A DNA stretch of 64,000 nucleotides from Sinohyriopsis cumingii (taxonomy: Eukaryota > Mollusca > Bivalvia > Unionida > Unionidae): assembly GCA_028554795.2 (NCBI GenBank), contig CM068826.1, positions 102,612,346 to 102,676,345 of the forward strand. The letters run 5' to 3'. Shown in pieces: positions 43,683 to 55,970 of this stretch. Position 1 is the stretch's first letter. Every line of letters starts with the position of its first letter. Both the position numbers and the translations under genes were made by a program. Under the pieces are notes generated by a model. It did not search any database. It had not been told where the DNA came from and was given only the letters and a program-made list of their open reading frames with translations.

Positions 43683-43765
43683 TAATCACAGGGCGAAGTC
43701 GTTTTCGCTTTCCTAACAGAAGAAGGCAAAGTTTACATTTTTAGGTGACTTGTCACACACTTACA
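43683..43765 (-). repeat. dispersed repeat, inverted copy part 2
   Basis: CACAGGGCGAAGTCGTTTTC and CCTAACAGAAGAAGGCAAAG complement 40535-40592. About 680 bases separate it from part 1, although the two parts are contiguous at 40490-40712. Confidence 0.7.
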
Positions 43766-45599
43766 AATGGCATTTTGTCTAAGTTTCAGCACGTGTTGAT
43801 TGTGAGGTCACATGCACTGCTTATTCTGCTACATTCAGAAATGAACACAATAACGAAAGCTAAAGTTGTTTATTTGATGTACTTTTATAAATGACCACAT
43901 GTACATCTCTGGGTCTTTCTGCCTCTGAATTCAATCACTGTAAATATCAGTACATTGCCTCCCGGCAGCCAATCAAAGCCTTTGAACTTGCTGTCCAGCT
44001 ATTGCATCATGTTCTTTTTTATGTACTGTTATAAAATGGTAACATGTATGTACATCAAGGGGTCTTTCAGTCACCGAATTCTGTCATTGTAAATATCAGC
44101 ACTGCTAACTGATCAGCACATTTTCCCATAAAGCAGGTGGCTAAAGCAGGACTGGCAAGTCTTTGAATATGCAGCATACCTATTACATTCGTACCATGGA
44201 CTCCCTCCTCAGTGATTTTCTGCATCTCAGATCAAAAGTTGGCATCCAGATATGCGTAATTAAGCATTTCCAAGATCTCTGTTGCTGTAGTTGTTAAAAC
44301 AAATTGAGGTGAAAGTGTTAATTGGTGAGCATTTACAACTGATAAGGGAGAATGGTCAACAAATATGAGAAGCTTGAATCCCTGGGAAGGATTAAGTCCA
44401 GAGTTAAACAAATATAATTAGCTTCAAGATTAGTGTTCACAAGTCAAACAAACAATGTGGTGGTCTAAAAAGCTTCTTAACTGAATTTAACAATCAATTA
44501 TTTTCCTTCCATTTGAAGCGAAAACAGTAGATTGTCGATGCCTGTTCAGTCATCTGTCATAAATACCAGAAACAATATAATGGAAGAAATTGTCAGCAGT
44601 TTTGGTCATTGCAGCACACATGTCAAAGAACCTCCATCCCTACCATCTTAACTCATTTTATTTTCTGGCATCAAATCATTCACATGTACACAGGAACTGT
44701 CCTTCTAGTGTCAGCGTCAGTTAGAACAAAACCGTTGAAGTTATAGTGGTGGATAGATTGGCAAATATAATCAAACTTTATACTCCCTGCTGCTCTGCAT
44801 TCAAGCAAAGTCATAGTTATAAAACAAATGCCTCAGTGAATACTGTGTTTATTTTAATTTTTTCCTCTGTCTTTTTGAGAATGACTCAACATTTTGTAAG
44901 GAACTTGCTCTGTACTCAAACTGAATGGTTTACTCCCAAACTGTTGTCAGGCGGTTTACATGTAACACACCTGGGAAGAGCATTTGACATTTTCAGATGA
45001 AGTATATGTAATATTGAAGCCTAAAGACATGTTCCTTTTTAGAAACTCTTAGTGTCTGAATTGTGCATTTTATTGATGGTCAGAAATCAGACCCTTTGGA
45101 CACGTCCAGCAAATATCAGTATTGTGGGTGGAAAAAACACCATTTTATAAATTTGTGTGAATGTTTTAGCAAGAAATTAAATGGATTTGAATGGACCTAG
45201 CAAATGTTTTTTGTTATAGAAAGTATGCTTCTTTATGCACATTTTTGATGGAATTATGGGGAAAATGATTCGACTGGTGAGAACATGTATGCAACTATTT
45301 ACGCTGATGTTGCAGATTTCATGTAGGTAGATAAAAATAATATGAAACAATGAACAACTGTTTTAAGTACTTGATTTTTATGGAACAAGTTGATATTTAT
45401 TATTCATAGATTTAAGATGGTAACTGTGCCAATGAAGCACATATTTTTGTGTCCACTTTCATTACTCCCCCCAACCACCACCACCATTTGCATCTTTCTT
45501 CAGCTAACTGACTTGGTTGGTTATAACATGGTTTAGTACATAATACGGTCATGTTTTTGGGACCCGAACCATGATTTTTATAGCAGGGTATCACTGTTC

Positions 45600-46869
45600 T
45601 TGTAATTTCTGAGAAAATAGATCATATTCCTGTTAATTTCATACAGGTATGGCTTTATGTACTGTCATTCAAGTTTGCTTGGCCCAGTAAGCAGCTACCT
45701 AATACTGATAGAGGTTGTGTCGGAGATGAATTCCTACTTTTCTTTATATAACGTACTCTGATCCTACACTCCAACATAAATGTTATAAATATCTAAAAAT
45801 GGGGAGGAAAATCAGACTTTCGAAGATTCAGCAGTACTAGTAAATTTTTAAATCAGCCAGTCCTTCTAGCTAGAAAGAAATTTATGCTAAATTCTAGGCC
45901 GGCATGGAAATAATTTCACTGACAGGCATAATGCGTAAAGTAACAGGTATATCCATGAATCTGATCCAGAAATTTTTTAATGATTTTGTGAAAGTCTAAA
46001 TTTAAATGGTGAAAGAAAATCACCGTTGAGAAAAATGATCATGTTCTTCGTTGTCTGGTGCACAAGAATCGTAAACTTGTAAACAGACTTCGGATGATCA
46101 TAAACTCATAAACAGACTGTGACTAATCTAATTGGAATTTGTTAATACAACACTAGTACATTTCTCAAAGCACTGTCAAAAAGAAATTAAGGTGTTTTGA
46201 ATTTAAAAGATACACATTTCAAAAGAGCACTGAAATCTCTAAAAGTAAAATCACCATTGACATATTTCACGGTTGTGTGAGCCACAATACAAAACTGTTC
46301 AGCAAAACTGATTCAGTATCATTTTCATTGATGAGATGATGGGTATGTTAGACCAGGATAATATGGCATTTGTTTGTGGCTAAAACATAAAGATGAATGG
46401 AAACTGGAATGCTTGGGAATGTACATTAGTCATTCTCCCCATACTGGCATCTGTTGAAGTATCACCAGTTCACAAAGGTACATAAATATGTTGGATTATT
46501 TGTTTGTTGTTGCTAAAAATATTCCCCAATGACATGGATGGTGTGTGGTTTATTCTTCAAATATGAAACAAACTAATGATTGCCATTTTTCTGACTGAAT
46601 CTGTTCATATTTAGATGTGTTTTCCTTCAACTTATTTATGATGATGAAAACACGAATAGGATGCAGTTAGATGCAACATTTTACATGCTGATAAAAAAAC
46701 AATTATGATGGTGGCCAATGCCTATTAAAGTCTAAAACAGCAAACTACAGTATATTAAAACTTTGAAAGAACATTATTGGCCAAAAATGTTGATATCATT
46801 AATGTTAAAAATGTTGTATTCAGTTGTAATGCACATTTGCCTGTAAGTTATTACATTTCTTTTGTATAA
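45600..46869. other. upstream region of COX11, nothing recognised
   Basis: AT-rich DNA without coding frames. The non-coding first exon implied by the acceptor at 47145 may lie here or further left, but I see no sequence that identifies it. Confidence 0.5.
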
Positions 46870-47050
46870 TAAAGGAGTGACAATGGTATGCTGCTGAACT
46901 TGCAAACAAAAGTGTATGGGTTTGAATCATACCATTAGATCACTCTGGGTTGGTTAAAATGGCATCTTTTGGGCAAAGCATTTTACTCCAGTCACAGTGG
47001 CACTGTATAACCTATCATTGTTGCTGTACTGTGAAACACCAAACCAAATG
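46870..47050 (+). repeat. possible SINE family D copy upstream of COX11
   Basis: GGTATGCTGCTGAACTTGCA, GGGTTTGAATCATACC (box B-like), then TTTTGGGCAAAGCATTTTAC. It ends about 95 bases before the COX11 acceptor at 47145. Confidence 0.45.
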
Positions 47051-47145
47051 ATACATGTACATAATAGAAAGCCCACTAATTTTTTAAAAATGAAATATTA
47101 CTGAAAATAATACTTACTGAGAAAATTATTTCATTTCTTTCACAG

Positions 47146-47674
47146 AATCTACCTGAGAAAGCATGTGGATTGACCAGTAATCGGAGATACTGTACTTGGA
47201 TTAATACATACAAGCAGAATGATGTTTCTTTGCCATGGAGTGTTGTGGGGACCATCTCTTGTTTGGAAGGTCATTAAGATAAACAGAATATTACCACTGG
47301 ACTTGATCAAACTGCATAGAGTGACTCAGTCAAGTCTGCACACGAGGCCAATAAACAGTGTGTCTGACAACTGCAAACTTTCAAGTCCACACTTTATTAA
47401 AAACATTTCATTTTCTGACAATATAAGAAATTTTGTGTCTACACGAACAACAATATTCAACATCAGAGGCTTGTCCACTCTTTCACGTAATAAGTCATAT
47501 TTTGAAAACCATTGGGTAAGGTTTGTACGTATCAGACTTCTGTCAGGAGGTAAAGGTACCCAGGATGCTGCGACCTACAGAAGAAGAACTGCATTGACAT
47601 ACATCATGGCTGGTTGTATATTCATGGTGGGAGCTTCTTACGCTGGCGTGCCACTATACAGAATGTTCTGTCAG
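47146..47674 (+). CDS. COX11: COX11 first coding exon with 5' leader
   Basis: A good acceptor (TTTCTTTCACAG) ends at 47145, so the exon probably begins at 47146 with a 73-base leader before the ATG at 47219. That implies an upstream non-coding exon that I could not locate. Codes for 152 residues ending YAGVPLYRMFCQ; donor CAG/GTCAGT. Confidence 0.85.
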
Positions 47675-50600
47675 GTCAGTATTGAGCATGCCATGATTCT
47701 TACTTGATGATGCCAGTTTTTATTACTTCACCTGGCTTTAAGGTCAGGTGAGCTTGTGGTATGGCCCTGCATATTGTTGTCTGACATCTGCATGTCACCA
47801 TTTGTTTGCTACCACTTTGGTAGCCATATTTGATCAAAATTGGAATGTTGCTTGATTTGATGAAGATATACAAATGAGGTGATCTTAAATGTAATAGCTA
47901 ATTACATGTACCACTTTGGAAGCCATATTTCTGATATATTTTTGATCACACTTGGAGTATATGCTTATATCTTCAACATCTAGTTGAAGTTTGATAAAGA
48001 GCATGATCTATGCATATTAATGAGGTGGGCTATGCATATTAATGAGGTGGGCTATGCATATTAATGAGATGGTCTGTGCATATTAATGAGGTGGGCTATG
48101 CGTATTAATGAGATGGTATTGCATCAGATTAGCTTATCTTATTACCACTCTGAACTCCACATTTCTGATATATTTTTAATTAGACTTGGAAAATGTGTCT
48201 GTATCATTAAGACCTCAGCCAAATTCGATAGCGAGTGAGATCTGTGCATGTTAATAAGGTGATACTGCATTACCACATTGGGGGCCATATTTTGATCAGA
48301 CTTTGAAATGGATGCTTTATATTGTCGTGATCTTGGACAAGATCAGTAAAGAGCAAGGTTATGCATAGTAATAAGGTGCTTTTGCATCAGAGTTTGTTAC
48401 CACTCTGAGGGTCATACTACAGATCCTGTGCTACCACTCTGGAAGCTGTATTATAGATCCTTTGTTACGGCTCTGGGGATGATATTAGAAATCCTGTGTT
48501 ACCACTCTGTGGGACATATTACAGATCATGTGTCTAGTACTGGGGCATCATGCCACAGACATGTAGCTTGATGTCCCACCCAGTCACATTATCCTGACAC
48601 TATGCTGACCAGTCCTGACACTAACCTCATAATGCTGAGCACTAAGCAAGGTAGCTGTTAGTACCATTTTTGTAAGTCTTTGGTATGACTCAGCTGGGGA
48701 TCAAACCCATGACCTCCTGCATCCAAGCAGATGCTCTAACCACTAGGCCACCAGAGCAGTCAATTTCTGACCAGATTTTGGTCAGATTTGGTAAATTGGT
48801 TATATCATTAAGTTGTTGTATGATTACAATTATGAGCAGGAACTGTGTTTATTAAAGAGGTGATCTTGTGTCTGACTAAAGGAGTTTTTTACCACTCAAG
48901 AGAACGTTTTCCGTCCCAATTTTCATTAGACCTTATAAAAAGGCCAATAACATCAAGATGTTTGATGAGTCTTACATGTGAGACCTATGCATATTAATGA
49001 GGTGATCTTGCATCTGATTGGCTGAGTCTTTCTATCACTCTAGAGATTTTAGATAGTATTTTGGTCAGACTTGGTAAATAGACTTGTATCATCAAGGTCT
49101 CAGATGAATATGATTATGTGCAAGAAAGATTTATCTTAATGAAGTCATCTTAATCTGATTGGTCGAGGCTGTCAGCATGCTAGCAAGTCTATTTCTAATC
49201 GGGTTTTGATCAAGCTTGTTGAATAATCTTATCTCTTACAAATGTTGGATAAATTTGATTATAAGCAATATATAGATCTCTGTGTGTGTGTGTGTGTGTG
49301 TGTTATTTGTTTAGGTAGTCTTGTATCTGAGTGGCTGCACTTTTTAGCACTGGAAACAAAATCACAGATTTATTTTCTCAGTTTGATAATAAAATGATTA
49401 TACTATGATCATAGTCCTAGGTTCTGTAATAAGTAAAATCTGTACTTATTGATAAAATGATTCCCATTTGATTGGCTAAGTTTATTACCTCTCTAGAGAT
49501 TGAAAATAAGTTTAAAACATCATGAACGTGGACAAGTTCAGTTATGACTGAGGTCTATATCTATTAATTATGTCTTTATCTTTAGAAAGAATTCTTATCA
49601 GACAATAGTATAATAGGTAAAATTGATATGATGTAATGGTTGGACTGTACTTTACATATAGTTACACCGCTCCGGTGGCCTAGTGGTTAGAGCGCCCACT
49701 TCCAATGCGGGAGGTCATGGGTTCGATCCCTGGCTGAGTCATACCAAAGACTTATGAAAATGGTAATATCAGCTGCCTTGCTTGGCACTCAGCATTAAGA
49801 GGTTAGTATTAGGACTGATCGGCCTGGTGTCAGGATAATGTGACTGGGTGAGACATCATACTTCATGTCTGTGACATGATGCCCTAGTACTAAACATCAC
49901 TATAAACTGCCACACTGCAGACATTGTAGCAATATGACTGAATTTCTTTTAAAGCTACGTTAAAAATCCAAATCACACACACACACATTTGGTTATGTTT
50001 CATCAATACTACATAAGCCTGCTTAGTCAAATGGACAACAGCTTTGTTAAGTAAGCCAGCTGAGCTCTATCAGGCCCACTTGTGCCTCATGTTGGTTTGA
50101 CTGCTGGAATTTCTCATGTTGGTTTCAGTCAAACTTAAGATTTGAACAGGTCAACTGCACCAAGTTTTTGTCACAGTTTCTGTACTATTCTGTTTTGTGC
50201 ATCTTGGGACAGTATACACATCTCTAATTTCAGTAAATCCATGCTTCTATGGTGGATATTCATTAAAACTGTCATGAACTAGATGTAGTGGTCATATCTG
50301 TGTCCACATTGTAGCTCCTAGTCAACAATTTCAGTTTTATTACCCACACTGGAAAATCACAGCACTATACTTGTAATTATGTAATGGTGGATGTCCACTT
50401 CATCTCGTGGAACTTACCTTCTGGCTGAGCTACAGTATACAGTGCAGAATGCTGTTTTAATATGTAACGACTCACCAACTAAAATAAATTAACATTCTAC
50501 TTATTAAACAAGGAAAAAATAAAAAAGCCCTCATAAGTATCAGCAGGTTGATAAGAGAAGGTGGATGACATTGAAACAGCATGTTGCTTGATTGCATAGA

Positions 50601-53600
50601 CTCGTCATTTAATAAGATAAGGAATCCACAAAATTTATTCCACCAACCACATTACAGTCTTTTGTTTAGAGTGTTCTCACACAATGAAATACACAAACCA
50701 ATACCCAAGATAGGAGCAGACCGTTCAGACTGTTTAATTTTGTAAGCAGTTCCTGGGATATTTTTTTAAATTTCTTGCCTCCAGATGGCTTGAAAAAATA
50801 TTCTTGCTTTGTTTGAAAAGAAAGGAAATATACATCATCAGCATCATTATCTACTAAAATTAAAGTAAAATTCCTACTACTATGAAATTTTTTAAAATGT
50901 GTTTTACTAATATATATATATATGATTTCTACTTTACAGATCGGTCTAAATTTAGTTTAAAAGCAACATATCTTCTTCCTTCCTGTGCTGTATTAGGCTA
51001 AACACATTACGTCCAGCTATAATGCCTTGTATATCACCAAATTACCTAGCTTTGTGTTAGTAACTTAGCAATCAGATCTAATCTAACATCAAAGTCGTCA
51101 CAATTTTGCATAAGCGTAAAGTTATAATGCTGTTGGGTTATCATCAGAAAATTTCTCATATCAAGTCGGCCTTTAATGACAATGGTGCTGATCTGATATC
51201 CAATATGGCCACTGTGGCAGCGATCTTGATTTTTTTTTTATTGTTACTCCTCCTGAATGAAAAGTCATATTTTGAAAATATTGTTGTCTCTACTTACATT
51301 CAAATGGAATGCTATATTGACATGGGTTTGCACCAGTAATACTTATGATATCTTGTTGGTCCTAAATGAAACATGCCAGTAATCCATTCAATATGGCTGC
51401 ATTGACAACTGTCCTAGAAGTCTTGGTGTCACTATCCAATGAATGGATCAAAATTTGGACGTGGGGTTTTCAGCATGACTTCTAATGATGTCTGTTTTGG
51501 CCTAAATGAAATTGGTGCCAATCTGACATTCAGTATGGCCACCACAGCAGCTAATTTGATGGTTTGAACACTCAACAATTGAAAGGTAGAAATGGTCATA
51601 TCTTGAATTCCTGGGAATTCATTTTTCACAGCAGTGCGTCAGTCCCTTTGAGGGACTTCTGTTGTACTTACATTGTTTTCTGTTAATATGTGGCTTCATG
51701 TTTTGGAATGTTTATACAACAGGTGCACCAGGGTGAACTTCTTTATCTGCTCTTAACAGGACATTGGGGAGGTTTTAGCTTTAGAAGTTGTAAATCCGAG
51801 TTATTTCCTATTTATTGTAAACCTTGTGTATTAATTCTAGAGCAATCACAAATATTGTTAGTGTGCTCATTTTCATTATTTTAGCAATATTGACTCATTT
51901 GACATTCAATCTATTACATTTTGAAGCTTTTAGTTATTTATGGTAATTGTGACTAAGTAGAACATAGGGCCAAATTGGAAATACATGTAAGAAGAAAGAA
52001 GTAAATTTTTTTTGTTGAAAATTCAAAGCTTAGCCCTGACTTGTTACCATTGTTGACTCAGGGTTATTGAATGAATTGAAGAAAGAATGTCAGTCCTTAG
52101 CTGGTGCCTGGTGATGTATTCCTGATGAAATTGATGAAAAAACAGTAATATTTTTCATGAAAATCAGTTTTTGGTTAATAGGGACATTTTTAGAGTATAG
52201 CTAGTAAACAAGTGTAAACATTTTCATGTATTTAAAAAAAGTATCATACTTTCAAATGAACAAAGCTATTTTATTCTAAGTTTATGGCTAAAGCACAGAA
52301 GAACTTTTTGTAGAATAGCTTATCTTTCTTATTATTGTGACAATGACACATTATTTTTACTGATTTGACTTTTGGGCAGAATTGTGACATACACTAAGTA
52401 TGTTCCGTATTTTTGTTCATACACGTGTGGTGTAAAATGTTGGTCTTTATTCATAGTGTTTTGTCATTGTTCTTTTTTTGTGTATTGCTTGCAATAATTT
52501 GTTCAAAGTGGGTTGTCTTGGATAGAGTATGGAAAATAAAGGAAAATTATGACAAATTTATAACCAGTACAACAGACACTTGTATGAAATTTCATTTATT
52601 AGAAAAAACATCAAAGCTGCCACTTGAGAACAAATAGAATGGAAATTCTTACATGTATATATAAATTGTAAATGATAGTTGATAAGCAGGGATGTACCTT
52701 GTAATTTGGTAATTTGCCTGATGTTTGCTCTCTCATGGGACATAGGTGGGTGTGATATCAAAGAAATGTAAAACATGGTATTCATTCTACATTATGCATT
52801 ATACATTTATCTGTGCATACAATAAGCTAGGAAATGACTTAGTACCACAAGAAATGTAACTAGGGTTAATGGACATCAACCAGATTGTCTGGACATCCCC
52901 ACATGTAATGGAAACAGAATCCCTTGCCTCCCAGTGTTTGTGTCCAGGGTATTGAGTGGGCAAAATATTTTTTAAATAAATTTTTACTTTATCATTTATG
53001 AATAATAATCAAAACATTTGTTTGAATGCTCACAATATAATCTGAACTCTGTCATCATCTTTTGATTACAAAATCATTTGTGATGTTCTAGTAAACATTT
53101 GAACATGCATGTAGAAAACTGTCTGATGCCAGTATATAAACCAAAGTGACCATTTATTGGAATCTTCATTAGGGCCTAGGTCATGGCAGTATAATGAGTT
53201 GCTTTATTTATTTTTTGAATGCTTGGCATGAGGAAGACATTACAATCATGCAGGATGCCAGTTCTTCATTTTTTTTTCACTACTTTAATTTACACTTGAT
53301 AATTTTTTATCAACTTTCTTCAAGTGAACTTTACTGTCATACGTGAATGTACTTCACATGGTATTATGATGTATGTTAGAGATTTTAGTTTTGTTTTTGC
53401 AGTTGTATCATTATTTAACAATTACACCTGATGGTAAATAATCGTGGATTTTATTCCAGGCGACCGGTTTGGGTGGGCAGGCTGGCCTTGAGACGAAAGG
53501 GCACAATACATCTAAGATTGAGACTATGAAGAAAGTAGAGGACAGGGTGATAAAAGTCAGGTTCAATGCTGATGTGTCAGCCAGCATGCGCTGGAACTTC

Positions 53601-55930
53601 AAACCACAGCAGCATGAAATTCAGGTAATATCATCATGTCCAAACATATAAAATTAAAGGTCTTGTTATGATTACTCTTCAGTGCCTCAGCCAGGAATTT
53701 TGAGTTCACCTCACTTCTGCCTCTTAACCTCTGTCCATGCATTCTGATGGCTCTACCATAGCTCCATGTGGGGAACTGTTTTGCACACCATGCTTTCCTG
53801 TGGATTCATATCAGCTGATCTTGTGCGATTTGAGCTGACATTGATCAGATTTGTGCGCTTAAAGGTTTATGACCTCAGCCAACATGTGCAAAATGTTTCA
53901 CTGAGAGAGAGAGAAAGAGGTGGGGGGGGGACAGTAGGGTACTGAATTATCTACATTATTGTCCATGTAAATTAGCTCAGTTTTTATTTTTCCAAATCAG
54001 ATTTTAGATAACATGAACATAATGCAATGAAGTTTGAATTTTATTAATACTATATATTTATTGATACTCGTATCTAAATTTGAGACATTTTTTAATCCTG
54101 TTAGAATCTACAGATGCATTCATGCACTTATTTCTCTTAAGCTCATGCAGTTACAAAAAAAAGGATCTTTCTGCACTGCTTGGGAAATATACAGACAGTA
54201 GTGACATCCAGTTAAGTTAATTATTGAATTAAATGTCAAGATTCTAGAAAGAAAAGATGCTGTTTCAAAATTGATCTAACGAAAGTTTCTCACATTGACT
54301 GTTTTAGCACATTGAAACTCAGCTCTTTGATTTTAGTTCAGTTCAAGAATTTCTTTTTAACTGTCCAGATTGTGGTGTTTCTTACTATTGACCAATAGTT
54401 ATAACAAGACGTTATCATAGATCAGTTCACTTGTAGAAGCTGAATGCTCATGTATGGGCTGGTTACATAAAGCACAGCAATCAATCTACTCATGTATGGA
54501 CTGGTTACATAAAGCACAGCAATCGCTCTGCTCATGTATGGACTGGTTATGTAAAGCAATGCAAATGCTCTTTCCATGTATGGACTTGTTACTTAAAGCA
54601 ATGCAAACACTCTTCCCATGTATGGACTTGTTACTTAAAGCAATGCAAAGTCTCTTCCCATGTATGGACTGGTTACATAAAGCAAAGCAAATGCTCTTCC
54701 CATGTATGGACTGATTACATAAAGCACAACAATCCACTATTCATGTATGGACTGGCTACATAAAGTGCAGCAATGCTTTACTGCTGGTTTGTTTTCTTTG
54801 AGACTGAGGTGTTAATTTATCCAATTTGGTGACGATAAACAGTGGACTCAAGGATGATTGAACAATATTTATTAGATTAAATGAGCATTTGACTGAATCA
54901 TATGACTACAGGCTGCTGCATCATTTGGCTGATGTAACAGAAAAATCAGTGAAAGAAAGAACAGTTTTTATTTATTCCATAAATAATTTACTTGTCCATA
55001 TTTTGTCCATAGCTCCTTTGTATCAATTTACCATTGAGACAATGAGGTGCATGTAGGCTGTGATATGGCTACTGTTGCAAAGAGTGTGTTTTGTTTTGTT
55101 GGCTTTAATGGCATGTTTAAATACATTACTGGCTATATCATGCCAAAGAAATGGGAGATAAGTGCCTTTCCCAGGGACGCACAGAAGCAGCTGGCCCAGG
55201 CTGGCCTGGTCAGGTATTGAACCCACAGCACTTGGATTATGAGCTAGACACTCCATGAAATGAGCATTTGCATTGCTTTAAGTAACCAGTCCATACATGG
55301 GAAGAGCATTTGCATTGCTTTATGTAACCAGTCCATACATGGGAAGAGCATTTGCATTGCTTTAAGTAAGAAAGTGAGAGAGAGAGAGGTGAGCAGTCAT
55401 GGAAAACTGCTGCATGGCTAAGTTACTCCCAAAAGTTATTTTCATTATTTTCATTATTTTAAATTTACCATGATAGGAGAAAATTAGACAGTTAAACCAT
55501 GAAAATAGCAAAATGGCAGGATTAATAGAGAAAGATAAGGATTAAGGAAGTGTGTCCATACTGTTGCAGCATAACATAAACTAGAATATTCATGGTTTGT
55601 ACAACTTTGAAAATTCCTTGATTTTCCAAATTGGTTGCTTTATCCTTGAAAAGACCTTTAATTAGTTGAAAATCGCCATGAATTTGCCAATCATGCTTTG
55701 AAATGATTCAATGTAATACAACATTTTAAAACAGAATAAAATGATCACTTTCTAAATTCAGAGTTTTTGTCATTTACATATTTTCCATGAATAGCAGGTA
55801 CAAATGAATTGTGAAAGAAAAAGATTAAAGAGTAAGTGTGTGCAGTCGCAAGTTCATGAATATCAAGAACTAGAGATTTCATTATCAGTTATGAGTCAGA
55901 TGAAAAAACAGTTTACCAGTTGCTCTAATT

Positions 55931-55970
<40 letters not shown>

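Larger units (their letters stand above)
42190..45597 (+). mobile_element. possible ancient Tigger element in reverse orientation
   Basis: At 42190-42265 the sequence follows the right terminus of the Tigger family in reverse (CACTATATCACGC, GTTATAGC, AACTCCCAAAACTTC). At about 45515-45597 it follows the left terminus in reverse (ACGGTCATG, GGGACCCGAACCATG, TATAGCAGGGTATCACTG). The separation is about 3.4 kb, close to the 3370 bp of the intact copy. No transposase remains, so the two ends may instead be independent fragments. Confidence 0.4.
47720..49570 (+). repeat. diverged tandem array with period about 140 bp
   Basis: Recurrent words TGCATATTAATGAGGTGATC, TTGCATCTGATTGGCTGAG, TTACCACTCT and a TTTTGATCAGACTTGG-like segment repeat at about 47870, 48010, 48240, 48360, 48840, 48985, 49125, 49300 and 49440. 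Interrupted by a SINE at 48533-48759. Copies are strongly diverged, so the array is old. Lies at the start of the COX11 intron after 47674. Confidence 0.65.

Noticed and set aside
49676-49745. tRNA gene
   Set aside because: Box A and box B words are good and an anticodon-like loop can be drawn, but the acceptor stem does not pair and the sequence continues into the repeated SINE body.
54454-54737. 86/83-codon Cys-rich repeat peptides
   Set aside because: Product of the 42-bp tandem repeat being a multiple of three; open on both strands and intronic.
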